Of a stretch of DNA of 64,000 bases, positions 44,530-52,870 are shown piece by piece. A program made the position numbers and the translations under genes. Under the pieces are notes generated by a model. It had not been told where the DNA came from. It ran no database searches and saw nothing but the letters and a program-made list of their open reading frames with translations. How positions within the stretch are numbered: the first letter of the stretch is position 1; the number at the start of each line of letters is the position of its first letter. The stretch comes from Curtobacterium sp. MR_MD2014. Its GTDB lineage: Bacteria; Actinomycetota; Actinomycetes; Actinomycetales; Microbacteriaceae. The DNA is taken from contig NZ_CP009755.1 in assembly GCF_000772085.1 (NCBI RefSeq), forward strand, positions 434,001 through 498,000, written 5' to 3'.

Positions 44530-44607
44530 GTTCGTGTTGGTTCTGCCGCGAAACAGTTGCGTTCGTGTTGCTTTCGGACGTACAGTTCCTCGAACCAACG
44601 AGAACGA
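44530..44607 (+). promoter_or_regulatory. Candidate DeoR-type operators before the fructose operon
   Basis: GTTCGTGTTG occurs at 44530 and again at 44561, 31 bases (about three helical turns) apart. A related inverted element, CGAACCAACGAGAACGAA, follows near 44590. The repeated TTCGTGTTG core and spacing fit binding by the DeoR-family product of the next gene. Confidence 0.5.
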
Positions 44608-44619
44608 AGGAGTTCCGGC

Positions 44620-45408
44620 ATGTACGCAACCGAGCGGCAGGACGCCATCGCCGCCACGCTGCAGTCGGCCGGGCGGGTGTCCGTCGCCGACCTCGCCGAG
44701 CACTTCGACGTCACGACCGAGACCGTGCGCCGCGACCTCGACGCCCTCGAGACCGCCGGTGTCCTGCGCCGGGTGCACGGGGGAGCGGTCCCCGTCGGAC
44801 GCTCCAGCGTGGTCGAGCTCTCCGTCGCCGAGCGCGAGGGGCAGCACGGCACCGCGAAGACGGCGATCGCCCGCGCCGCGATGCGCCTGGTGCCGTCGTC
44901 GTTCACCGGGTCCATCGCCCTCGACGCCGGCACCACCTGCGCCGCCGTCGCCGCCGAGCTGGTCCGCTGGGAGCCCGCGACCCCCGGAGCCACCCTGACC
45001 GTCGTCACGAACTCGGTCCCGATCGCCGCCACCCTGCAGCACAGCGAGCACGTCGAGCTGCACCTGCTCGGCGGGCGGGTGCGCGGGCTGACGAGCGCGG
45101 CCGTCGGCACGGCCACCGTCGAGCAGATCGCGGCGCTCCGCCCGGACATCGCGTTCGTCGGCACGAACGGCCTGTCCGCCGGCTTCGGGCTGAGCACGCC
45201 CGACGAGTACGAGGCCGGGGTCAAGGGCGCCTACGTCCTCGCGGCGCGACGGAGCGTCGTCCTCGCCGACGCCGCCAAGCACGGCGTCGAGGCGCTCATG
45301 CGCTTCGCCCGACTCGACGAGGTCGACACCCTCGTCACCGACCAGGAGCCCCCGGCGGACCTCGCCGGTGCGCTCGCCGACGCCGACGTGGAGGTCGTGG
45401 TCGCATGA
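44620..45408 (+). CDS. DeoR/GlpR-family regulator of the fructose operon
   Basis: 262-residue repressor. The N-terminal helix-turn-helix reads RQDAIAATLQSAGRVSVADL, LAEHFDVTTETVRRDLDALE and GVLRRVHGGAV, the DeoR signature. The C-terminal sensor has ALDAGTTCAAVAAEL, VTNSVPIAATL and LLGGRVRG, the phosphosugar-binding fold. GAAGGAG precedes the ATG. Being the first gene before fruK and fruA, it probably responds to fructose-1-phosphate or fructose-1,6-bisphosphate and represses its own operon; fruR would be a fair functional name. Confidence 0.9.
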   Translation: MYATERQDAIAATLQSAGRVSVADLAEHFDVTTETVRRDLDALETAGVLRRVHGGAVPVGRSSVVELSVAEREGQHGTAKTAIARAAMRLVPSSFTGSIALDAGTTCAAVAAELVRWEPATPGATLTVVTNSVPIAATLQHSEHVELHLLGGRVRGLTSAAVGTATVEQIAALRPDIAFVGTNGLSAGFGLSTPDEYEAGVKGAYVLAARRSVVLADAAKHGVEALMRFARLDEVDTLVTDQEPPADLAGALADADVEVVVA

Positions 45409-46430
45409 ACCAGCAGGAGCACACCGTGCACCCCAGCACCCGGATCGTCACCGTGACGCCGAACCCGTCCCTCGACCGCACGATCGAGCTGGGCGGCGAG
45501 CTGCAGCGCGGCGCCGTGCAGCGGGCCGTCCGGACCACGGCCGAGCCGGGCGGCAAGGGCGTCAACGTCTCCCGGGTCGTCGTCGCGAGCGGCGGGGACA
45601 CCCTCGCGGTCCTGCCCGGCGACGAGCTCGACCCCGTCCTGCTCGGCCTGGCGACCCGGGGCATCCCGACCGCCGCACTGCCGATCGGTGCCCCGCTCCG
45701 CTCGAACGTCACCGTCACCGAGCCGACCGGCACGACGACGAAGCTCAACGAGCCCGGGCCCTCGCTCGCGGGTCGTCTCGAGGACCTCGCCGCGCTCGTC
45801 GCCGACGCCGCCGGACCGACCCCGACCGGGCCGTCCGCCCGCTGGGTGGTGTTCGCCGGGTCCCTGCCGCCGGGCCTGCCCGACGACGCGCTCGCCGTGC
45901 TCGTCCGTGCCGTGCGCGAGCGCCACGGCGACGACGTCCGGGTCGCGGTCGACTCGTCGGGCATCCCGTTCACCGCGCTGCTGCAGTCGGGGGAGCGGAT
46001 CGACCTGGTCAAGCCGAACGCGGAGGAACTCGCCGAGGTCGTCGGCGGTGACCCCGAGGTCTACGAGCAGGACCTCGAGGCAGCCGTCGCCGCCGCCCAC
46101 CGGCTGCGTGAGAAGCACGTCGACACCGTGCTGCTCACACTCGGCAGCGCCGGCGCCGTCCTCGTCTCCGGCGAGGGCAGCCACGTCGCCGCCGCACCCC
46201 GCATCGTCGCCCGCTCGACGGTCGGTGCCGGTGACTCGTCCCTCGCGGGCTACCTGCTCGCCGAGGTCGCCGGAGCCTCGGCGTCCGAGCGCCTCGCCCA
46301 GGCCGTCGCCACGGGGGCCGCTGCCGCGGCACTGCCCGGGAGCGACGTGCCCGCCCTCGACCACACCGACCCCGGCAGCGTGACGGTCCGGACCCTGCAC
46401 ACGACGCAGGTCCCGGCGCCGATCGCCTGA
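45405..46430 (+). CDS. fruK: 1-phosphofructokinase
   Basis: PfkB-family kinase turning fructose-1-phosphate into fructose-1,6-bisphosphate. About 341 residues: VTPNPSLDRTIEL at the start, GGKGVNVSRVV in the substrate-binding region, VKPNAEELAEVVG, and the catalytic GAGDSSLAGYL near the C-terminus. ATG 45405 overlaps the regulator stop (ATGA). GTG 45426 has a better ribosome site (GCAGGAG) and gives MHPSTRIVTVTPNP, so it may be the true start. It lies between its regulator and the transporter. Confidence 0.93.
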   Translation: MNQQEHTVHPSTRIVTVTPNPSLDRTIELGGELQRGAVQRAVRTTAEPGGKGVNVSRVVVASGGDTLAVLPGDELDPVLLGLATRGIPTAALPIGAPLRSNVTVTEPTGTTTKLNEPGPSLAGRLEDLAALVADAAGPTPTGPSARWVVFAGSLPPGLPDDALAVLVRAVRERHGDDVRVAVDSSGIPFTALLQSGERIDLVKPNAEELAEVVGGDPEVYEQDLEAAVAAAHRLREKHVDTVLLTLGSAGAVLVSGEGSHVAAAPRIVARSTVGAGDSSLAGYLLAEVAGASASERLAQAVATGAAAAALPGSDVPALDHTDPGSVTVRTLHTTQVPAPIA

Positions 46431-46435
46431 CCGAT

Positions 46436-46474
46436 CCCGCAGCACCACCCCGCAGCACCACCCCGCAGCACCAC
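46436..46474. repeat. Three perfect 13-base tandem repeats
   Basis: CCCGCAGCACCAC is repeated three times without mismatch in the 95-base fruK-fruA gap, followed by CCCGAACC as a decayed fourth start. It is likely to vary in copy number by slippage. Confidence 0.9.
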
Positions 46475-46525
46475 CCCGAACCAGCACTGCCCGCGCCCCC
46501 GGCGCCACTGCAAAGGAGCAACCCC

Positions 46526-48655
46526 ATGTCCGCAGACACGACGCAGCGCCTCATCAGCGCCGAGCTCGTCGGCCTCGACGAGGACCTCGGCGCGACGTCG
46601 TCCGACGTCATCCGCGTGCTCGCCGACCGCGTCGCCGCGACCGGCCGCGCGGCCGACGGCGCCACCCTGGCCGAGGACGCCATCAAGCGCGAGGCGAGCG
46701 TCGGCACCGGTGTGCCCGGCGGCATCGCGATCCCGCACGCCCGGTCGGCCTCGGTGTCGAGCCCGACGCTGGCGTTCTCGCGGCTCGCCCGGAAGGTGCC
46801 GTTCGGAGCGCCGGACGGCGACGCCGACGTCGTCTTCATGATCGCCGTGCCCGAGGGTGCCGACAAGGACCACCTCACGGTCCTGTCGACCCTCGCCCGG
46901 GCACTCATCCGCGAGGACTTCACCGCCGCGCTCCGCGCCGCCTCGACCCCGCAGGAGGTCGTCGACCTGGTGCAGCGTGAAGTGGGCGGCGAGGTCGCCG
47001 CAGCCGGTGTCGGGAACGGGAGCAGTGCCTCCCGTCCGACCACGTCGCAGCCCGCGCAGGCCGCAGCAGCCGGCGGCGCGGCCGGCGGCGCCACCGGCGC
47101 GCGGAAGGTCATCGTCGGGGTGACCGCCTGCCCGACCGGCATCGCGCACACCTACATGGCCGCCGACGCCCTCGTCGCCGCCGCGGAGCGCGCCGGAGCC
47201 GAGATGCACGTCGAGACGCAGGGCTCCTCGCAGGTCGAGCCGCTCGACCCCGCGCTCATCGCCCGCGCCGACGCCGTCGTGTTCGCGGTCGACGTGGACG
47301 TCCGTGACCGCAGCCGCTTCGCCGGCAAGCCGCTCGTGTCCGGGCCGGTGAAGCGCGGCGTCGACGAGCCCGACGCGATGATCGCCGAGGCCATCCGCGC
47401 CGCCGACGACCCGAACGCCGCGCGCGTCCAGGGCGGTGCCGCGACCGCATCCGAGTCGAACAAGGCCGACGAGCACTTCGGGCAGGCGCTGAAGCGCTGG
47501 CTGCTCACCGGTGTGAGCTACATGATCCCGTTCGTCGCGGGCGGCGGTCTCCTCATCGCCCTCGGCTTCCTGCTCTCCGGCTACGCCATCGCGCTCCCGC
47601 ACGGCGACTCCGGCCAGAACAACGCCGTCTACACGCTGACGAACTCCACGCTCCTCAACCTGCCGCCGGAGGGCCTCGGCTACTACCTCGGTGCAGCGGC
47701 CTTCCAGATCGGCGGGGTGTCCCTCGGGTTCCTCGTCGCCGCCCTGGCCGGGTACATCGCCTACGCCATCGCCGACCGCCCGGGCATCGCGCCGGGCTTC
47801 GTCGCCGGGTCGATCGCGGTGTTCATGAACGCCGGCTTCCTCGGCGGGCTCGTCGGTGGTCTCATCGCCGGTGCCGCCGCGTACTGGATCGGCCGCATCC
47901 CGACCTGGCGCTGGCTCCGTGGCCTCATGCCGGTCGTGATCATCCCGCTGTTCGCGTCGATCATCGCCTCGGGCCTCATGCTCCTCGTGCTCGGCGGCCC
48001 GATCGCCTGGCTGATGACCCAGCTGACCGGGTTCCTCAACTCGCTCTCCGGTGCCTCGGCGATCCTGCTCGGCATCATCCTCGGCCTGATGATGGCGTTC
48101 GACCTCGGCGGCCCGGTCAACAAGGTGGCCTACGCGTTCGCCGTCGCCGGCCTCGGTGCGGGCACCGCCACGAACGTGGTGCCGTTCGAGATCATGGCGG
48201 CCGTGATGGCCGCGGGCATGGTCCCGCCGCTGGCCCTGGCGCTCGCCTCGACCGTGCTGTACCGCAAGGGCTTCACCAAGCCGGAGCGTGAGAACGGCAA
48301 GGCCGCCTGGCTGCTCGGCGCGTCCTTCATCTCCGAGGGGGCGATCCCGTTCGCGGCGGCCGACCCGCTGCGCGTCATCCCCGCCTCGATGATCGGTGCC
48401 GCGGTCACGGGTGCGATCTCGATGGGTGCCGGCGTCACGTCGCGCGCTCCGCACGGTGGCATCTTCGTCTTCTTCGCCATCGGCGACGTCCTGATGTTCA
48501 TCGTCGCGATCCTGGCGGGCACGGTCGTCTCCGCGCTGGTCCTGGTCGGGCTGAAGAAGTGGGTGCGCAAGTCGCCCGCCGCCGACTCCGTGGCCGCTGA
48601 GCAGGCAGCGGTGGCCGGCGAGACGGTCGGGCAGCGCGCGCCGGCCGCCGTGTAG
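46526..48655 (+). CDS. fruA: PTS fructose transporter, fused IIA-IIB-IIC
   Basis: Imports fructose and phosphorylates it to fructose-1-phosphate. 709 residues in order: IIA (about 5-150, phospho-His71 in GGIAIPHARS), an Ala/Gly/Ser/Gln-rich linker, IIB (about 195-290, Cys202 in VTACPTGIAHTYMAA), and membrane domain IIC (about 315-690) with GVSYMIPFVAGGGLLIALGF and SEGAIPFAA. No HPr domain is fused and no ptsH follows, so HPr is encoded elsewhere. AAAGGAG precedes the ATG. It ends the regulator-kinase-transporter operon. Confidence 0.95.
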   Translation: MSADTTQRLISAELVGLDEDLGATSSDVIRVLADRVAATGRAADGATLAEDAIKREASVGTGVPGGIAIPHARSASVSSPTLAFSRLARKVPFGAPDGDADVVFMIAVPEGADKDHLTVLSTLARALIREDFTAALRAASTPQEVVDLVQREVGGEVAAAGVGNGSSASRPTTSQPAQAAAAGGAAGGATGARKVIVGVTACPTGIAHTYMAADALVAAAERAGAEMHVETQGSSQVEPLDPALIARADAVVFAVDVDVRDRSRFAGKPLVSGPVKRGVDEPDAMIAEAIRAADDPNAARVQGGAATASESNKADEHFGQALKRWLLTGVSYMIPFVAGGGLLIALGFLLSGYAIALPHGDSGQNNAVYTLTNSTLLNLPPEGLGYYLGAAAFQIGGVSLGFLVAALAGYIAYAIADRPGIAPGFVAGSIAVFMNAGFLGGLVGGLIAGAAAYWIGRIPTWRWLRGLMPVVIIPLFASIIASGLMLLVLGGPIAWLMTQLTGFLNSLSGASAILLGIILGLMMAFDLGGPVNKVAYAFAVAGLGAGTATNVVPFEIMAAVMAAGMVPPLALALASTVLYRKGFTKPERENGKAAWLLGASFISEGAIPFAAADPLRVIPASMIGAAVTGAISMGAGVTSRAPHGGIFVFFAIGDVLMFIVAILAGTVVSALVLVGLKKWVRKSPAADSVAAEQAAVAGETVGQRAPAAV

Positions 48656-48670
48656 CGGGCGTCACCACCT

Positions 48671-48718
48671 GACGGACGGGAGGCCCGTGGCGGATCCGCC
48701 ACGGGCCTCCCGTCCGTC
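48671..48718. terminator. Perfect 48-base palindrome after fruA
   Basis: Both arms are fully complementary around the centre GGATCC, with GACGGACGGGAGGCCCGTGG as the left arm start. It begins 15 bases after the fruA stop and belongs to the recurring palindrome family. Confidence 0.8.
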
Positions 48719-48987
48719 GTCGTGCGGCTCGCGCCGCGGGGTCGTGCCGGGTCGCGTCGCCGGGCCGCGAGACGCCGGCGTCTCCGCGAGACGCCGCCCC
48801 GCCGCCGAGACGCCGCGGGATCCGGGGGAGTCTCAGCGGGGACGAGGCGTCTCGGTCCGACGCCGGCGTCTCGGGAGCGGCACCGATGACGGCGAGACGC
48901 CGGCGTCTCCGCGAGACGCCGGCGTCCGGCGCGTGCGCGAGCAGGAGCGCACCGTGATCTGTCAGGACACTCAGGGAGACTCGGGGC
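48719..48987. repeat. Array of GAGACGCC palindromes upstream of the DedA gene
   Basis: GAGACGCCGGCGTCTC occurs in full at 48769 and 48894, nearly full at 48859 and 48913, and as half sites (GAGACGCC or GGCGTCTC) at 48788, 48807 and 48846. That is seven sites in 160 bases. Adjacent sites in two pairs are separated by CGC or CCGC. No gene is convincing on either strand. The last 60 bases hold the DedA leader with AGGGAGA. Confidence 0.75.
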
Positions 48988-49761
48988 ATGACGACCGCCC
49001 TCACGCTGCCGCCGACCCTGCCCGCGACGACCACCGCCGCGGGCTCGCGGCCGGAGGGCACCGAGGACCTCGGTGGGCTGTCGGGCTTCGTGCTCCAGCT
49101 CATCGACGCGCTGGGGGAGTGGGGCGTCGCACTGATGCTCTTCGTCGAGACGGTGTTCCCGCCGATCCCGTCCGAGGTGATCCTGCCCCTCGCGGGGTTC
49201 CTGGCGGGAGCCGGGCAGATGAACCTCGTCCTCGTCCTGGTGCTGGCGACGCTCGGGTCGTACCTCGGTGCACTCGTGCTCTACTGGCTCGGCGCGGTGA
49301 TCGGGTTCGAACGGACCGTCCGGCTGCTGGGACGACTGCCGCTCGTCGACGAGGACGACTTCCGCAAGGCCGCCGACTGGTTCCACCGGCACGGCAAGAG
49401 CGCGGTCTTCTTCGGCCGCTTCGTGCCGATCGTCCGCAGCCTGATCTCGCTGCCCGCCGGCGCCGACCGGATGCACCTCGTGCCGTTCTCGGTCTTCACG
49501 ATCATCGCCAGCGGCATCTGGAACAGCGCGCTCGTGCTGCTCGGTGCCGCGTTCGGCACGCAGTACGACAAGGTCGAGCAGTACACCGAGTGGATCGACC
49601 GCGTGCTCTACGTGGCGATCGCGGTCGTCGTCGTGACGTTCGTGGTCCGGCGCATCCGCCGCGTCCGTGCCGAGCGGGCCGAGCAGCGTGCGGCGGCGCA
49701 GGACGGCGCGACGACCGGAGCCGCCCGCGGACGCCGCCGTGCGACGCCCGCGAACGACTGA
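48988..49761 (+). CDS. DedA-family membrane protein
   Basis: 257 residues with about five hydrophobic segments. The family core is present: LFVETVFPPIPSEVILPLAGFLAG, then RTVRLLGRLPLVDEDDFRKA and FFGRFVPIVRSLISLPAGAD, where the Arg residues of FGRFVPIVR are the conserved functional ones. Members are flippases for undecaprenyl phosphate or phosphatidylethanolamine and support envelope assembly. The C-terminal tail is basic and Ala-rich. Its start has AGGGAGA upstream. Confidence 0.9.
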   Translation: MTTALTLPPTLPATTTAAGSRPEGTEDLGGLSGFVLQLIDALGEWGVALMLFVETVFPPIPSEVILPLAGFLAGAGQMNLVLVLVLATLGSYLGALVLYWLGAVIGFERTVRLLGRLPLVDEDDFRKAADWFHRHGKSAVFFGRFVPIVRSLISLPAGADRMHLVPFSVFTIIASGIWNSALVLLGAAFGTQYDKVEQYTEWIDRVLYVAIAVVVVTFVVRRIRRVRAERAEQRAAAQDGATTGAARGRRRATPAND

Positions 49762-49765
49762 CCGG

Positions 49766-49969
49766 TCACTTCTTCGTGAGTGCCGACTCCTTGTGGGCGG
49801 CCTTGTTGCCGGACTTCTCCGACTCGATGATCCAGTACGGGTCGTCGTCCGTCGGCTTGAAGTCCTGACCGTCGAACGTGAAGTTCTTCGTCTTCTTCTC
49901 GACGAGCTTGCCGGTCGTCTTGCCCTGCGAGGTGTTCCAGTGCACCTCGTCGCCCTTCGACAGCGCCAC
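49766..49969 (-). CDS. HVA1/DUF2945-type small protein
   Basis: 67 residues, mostly a small beta barrel: KGDEVHWNTSQGKTTGKL, KNFTFDG and DDDPYWIIESEKSGNKAAHK match the hypervirulence-associated (HVA1, DUF2945) TUDOR-like domain. The GTG start is fixed by AAGGAGG five bases upstream. It is convergent with the DedA gene, four bases apart. Function is not established; the fold suggests nucleic-acid or peptide binding. Confidence 0.85.
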   Translation of the reverse strand: MALSKGDEVHWNTSQGKTTGKLVEKKTKNFTFDGQDFKPTDDDPYWIIESEKSGNKAAHKESALTKK

Positions 49970-50169
49970 GATGTCCTCCTTGCGTAGTGGGTGTGGTTCC
50001 GTGACTCCGGACCGTACCCCCGCAGATCCGCGGATCCACGGGCATCTGTCCCCCATCACGATGTCGTAACGCCCCTGCGGGATCGAGGTGGGACGCGTAC
50101 CGTTGACGGCGAGTCAGTTCGCGGCGTGGGCCGCGGTCCCCGATGGCTCCAGACGGAACGACGTGCACC

Positions 50170-51222
50170 ATGACCCTGGTCGACAGCGCACGAGCCGACA
50201 CGGTCCTCTCCGGCCGCTACCGGCTCGTCAAGCTCATCGGTACCGGTGGCATGGGGTCCGTGTACGAGGCCCGCGACGAGCACACCTACCGGCTCGTCGC
50301 CGTGAAGCTGTTCGCGACACCGGACTCGATGACCACGGCCGACCGCGTCCGCCAGGAGCGCGAGATCCGCCTGCTCAGCATGCTCTCGCACCCGGGCCTC
50401 GTCCCGCTCTACGACGCCGGGACCCACGAGTTCGAGGACGGTCCGCACCGCTTCATCGTGATGGAGCTCATCGCCGACACGACGCTGCTCCGTCGGCTCG
50501 CCGGCGGTGCGCTGCACAACTACGAGGTCGCCGACCTCGGCGCACAGCTCGCCGACGCCCTGGCCTACGTGCACTCGCGCGGCATCGTGCACCGTGACGT
50601 CAAGCCGGCGAACATCCTCATCAACGACGAGGGCGCATCCGGCTTCGTCCGCTCGGTCAAGCTCACCGACTTCGGCGTCGCCCACTTCGTCGACGGCTCC
50701 CGCCTGACGAACGACGGCACGATCATCGGCACCGCCGCGTACCTCAGCCCGGAACAGGTGGCCGGTGAGCCGATCGGCTTCGCGACCGACGTGTACTCGC
50801 TCGGCCTGGTGCTGCTCGAGTCGCTGACCGGCAAGCAGGAGTACTCCGGCACCCTCATCGAGGCGGCCCTCGCGCGGCTCCGGAACGACCCGCAGGTCCC
50901 CGCGGAAGTGGGTGTCGAGTGGAAGGACCTGCTCGCCAAGATGACGCACCGCGACCCGGCGAAGCGCCCGACGGCCGTGGCCGTCGCGAACGCGTTGCGC
51001 GGCGGGTCGACGCAGATCACCGGTCCCGTGCCGCTCGGGCCGGACCGCACGAAGCACAAGCGTGACCACAAGCTGCACCGCGCGGCGCACAAGCACGCGA
51101 AGCGCGGGACCTTCACGGCAGTGCGCCGCTGGCGTCGCCGGAACGTGCTCGTCGGCTCGTTCGCCACGTTCGGTGTGCTCGCCGCGTGTGCGGCTGCGTA
51201 CGTCGCGGGCACGCTGCACTGA
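50170..51222 (+). CDS. Membrane-anchored Ser/Thr protein kinase
   Basis: PknB-like eukaryotic-type kinase, 350 residues. Glycine loop IGTGGMGSVYEA, Lys46 in VAVKLF, Glu in RQEREIRLL, HRDVKPANIL, DFG in LTDFGVAHF and SPEQ in the activation segment are all present, so it should be active. After the catalytic domain comes a strongly basic stretch (KHKRDHKLHRAAHKHAKRG) and a single membrane helix near the C-terminus (VGSFATFGVLAACAAAYVA) with only a few residues outside. There are no PASTA repeats, so it cannot sense muropeptides like PknB. The start at 50170 is preferred to 50143. Confidence 0.9.
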   Translation: MTLVDSARADTVLSGRYRLVKLIGTGGMGSVYEARDEHTYRLVAVKLFATPDSMTTADRVRQEREIRLLSMLSHPGLVPLYDAGTHEFEDGPHRFIVMELIADTTLLRRLAGGALHNYEVADLGAQLADALAYVHSRGIVHRDVKPANILINDEGASGFVRSVKLTDFGVAHFVDGSRLTNDGTIIGTAAYLSPEQVAGEPIGFATDVYSLGLVLLESLTGKQEYSGTLIEAALARLRNDPQVPAEVGVEWKDLLAKMTHRDPAKRPTAVAVANALRGGSTQITGPVPLGPDRTKHKRDHKLHRAAHKHAKRGTFTAVRRWRRRNVLVGSFATFGVLAACAAAYVAGTLH

Positions 51223-51286
51223 ACGGGTTCGTCCACAGCGCAGCCCGAGGGCATCGTCCGACGGTCGGCCCTGGCAGGATGGGACC

Positions 51287-51910
51287 ATGACCGACCAGCG
51301 CTGGATCAAGATCTGCGGCCTGTCGACGCCCGAGACCGTGGACGCCGCTGTGGACGCCGGTGCGGACGCGGTCGGGTTCGTGTTCGCCGCCGGCAGCCCC
51401 CGCACCGTGACGGCCGACCTGGCCAAGGAACTCGTCGAGCGGGTGCCCGACGGCATCGACGCCGTCGGGGTCTTCCGTGACCAGCCGATCGACGAGGTCG
51501 TGGGCATCGCGTCCGAGGTCGGGCTCACCACCCTGCAGCTGCACGGCCGCGAGTCGGCCAGCGACTTCGCCCGTGCCCGCGACGCGGGCTTCTTCACCAT
51601 CCGCGCGGTGTCCGCCGACGACTACCTGCGCGAGACCGCCGAGCAGCGCGCGGCGTTCGACCACGACCTGCTGCTGCTCGACGCCGCGGTGCCCGGCAGC
51701 GGCACGCTGGTCGACCCGGCGACGCTCGCCGATCGGGTCGACGAGGCCTGGATCCTCGCGGGCGGTCTGACGCCCGCGAACGTCGTCGCCGCCGTGCAGG
51801 CGCTCGACCCGGACGGCGTCGACGTCTCGAGCGGCGTCGAGTCGGAGCGCGGCGTCAAGGACGCCGCGAAGATCCGCTCCTTCGTCGAGGCGGTCCGCAG
51901 CATCCCCTGA
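51287..51910 (+). CDS. trpF: Phosphoribosylanthranilate isomerase
   Basis: Third enzyme step of tryptophan synthesis (Amadori rearrangement), 207 residues, TIM barrel. Catalytic Cys is in KICGL and Asp in LLLDAAVPGSG; AVGFVFAAGSPR, LQLHGRE and GGLTPANV are the phosphate-binding and core motifs. It stands alone, away from other trp genes. A CAGGAT box six bases before the ATG suggests a leaderless transcript. The annotation could also be PriA-like, but the sequence is that of a dedicated TrpF. Confidence 0.92.
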   Translation: MTDQRWIKICGLSTPETVDAAVDAGADAVGFVFAAGSPRTVTADLAKELVERVPDGIDAVGVFRDQPIDEVVGIASEVGLTTLQLHGRESASDFARARDAGFFTIRAVSADDYLRETAEQRAAFDHDLLLLDAAVPGSGTLVDPATLADRVDEAWILAGGLTPANVVAAVQALDPDGVDVSSGVESERGVKDAAKIRSFVEAVRSIP

Positions 51911-51942
51911 CCGCGGGCGACGTCGCGCCTGACGCCACCACG

Positions 51943-51992
51943 GGACGGACGGGAGGCCCGGTGCCAGCTGGCACCGGTCCTCCCGTCCGTCC
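51943..51992. terminator. Long palindrome between trpF and the HAD phosphatase gene
   Basis: 23-base arms with one mismatch around AGCT. The core GGTGCCAGCTGGCACC is identical to that at 2889-2934. It lies 32 bases after the trpF stop and ten before the opposing gene's stop. Confidence 0.8.
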
Positions 51993-52001
51993 GTGTGCGC
52001 G

Positions 52002-52760
52002 TCAGCGCAGGGTGGGGATCAGTTCCGTGAGGAACGCGTCGGTGTCCTCCCAGCCCTCCACCGCATGGCAGGGCACGCCGAGCGCCTTCACCGGGTAGTC
52101 GTTGCCCTCGGGGTCGAGGCGGTCGCCGACGAACAGCATGTCGTCGAGCGGGATGCCCGTCAGCTCGGCGAGGCGACGCATGCCGTACGCCTTGTCGATG
52201 CCCTTCCGGGTGATGTCGACGCTGGTCGACCCGCCGGAGCGGACCTCGAGGTCCGGGAGCTCGGCCTGGACGAGTCGACGCAGGTGGTCCTTCTTCTCGC
52301 CGGTCGGGTCCCAGCGCTTCTTGACGTCCACCGGAGCGGACTGGCCGAGCGCCGAGAAGGTGATCTGCGAGCCGCGGTCCTCGAGGATCTCGCCCCAGGT
52401 CTCCGACTCCCAGTAGCCAGCGGCCTTCGCCTGCGACTCGACGGCCGCGAGGGCACGGGCCTTCTCGTCGTCCGTCAGGTCCTCGGCGTACTGCAGGGCC
52501 CAGTCCGACCCGGACCAGCGGTAGTACGCCGTGCCGCACGTCGGGAGCAGGTGCAGGTCGTCGAGCACGAGGCCCTCGCGCTCGCGGAGCGGATGCACGA
52601 GCTGCTGCTCGAACTGCTGGAAGTTGCCGCCCGAGATCACCGCGACGGGCACGGTGGCGAGCAGCGCGGCGAACGTCTCGAGCATGCGCGGGTCGAGCGG
52701 GGACTTCGACGGCGCGAGGGTGTCGTCGAGGTCGAAGGCGACGAGGCGGGGCGTGGTCAT
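52002..52760 (-). CDS. HAD-superfamily (type IIB) phosphatase
   Basis: 252-residue phosphohydrolase. Motif I is VAFDLDDTLA with the nucleophile Asp, motif II AVISGG, and motif IV FVGDRLDPEGND. The cap region (about 85-185) resembles phosphomannomutase or sucrose/mannosyl-phosphate phosphatases, so a sugar phosphate is the likely substrate. CAGAAT seven bases before the ATG suggests a leaderless mRNA. It is convergent with trpF across a palindrome. Confidence 0.85.
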   Translation of the reverse strand: MTTPRLVAFDLDDTLAPSKSPLDPRMLETFAALLATVPVAVISGGNFQQFEQQLVHPLREREGLVLDDLHLLPTCGTAYYRWSGSDWALQYAEDLTDDEKARALAAVESQAKAAGYWESETWGEILEDRGSQITFSALGQSAPVDVKKRWDPTGEKKDHLRRLVQAELPDLEVRSGGSTSVDITRKGIDKAYGMRRLAELTGIPLDDMLFVGDRLDPEGNDYPVKALGVPCHAVEGWEDTDAFLTELIPTLR

Positions 52761-52870
52761 GACACCGATTCTGTCAGGCCCGGTGGGCAACGGGGTCCCG
52801 GCCGTCGTGGTGCGGTGCCGCGCGTCGTCGTGGAGCGATGCGCGGCACCGTGCGCTGCTGCGCGTCGTCC

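Noticed and set aside
48769..48926. Possible CRISPR array.
   Set aside because: Repeat units are 8-16 bases and palindromic, spacers are 3-40 bases and irregular, and no cas gene is near.
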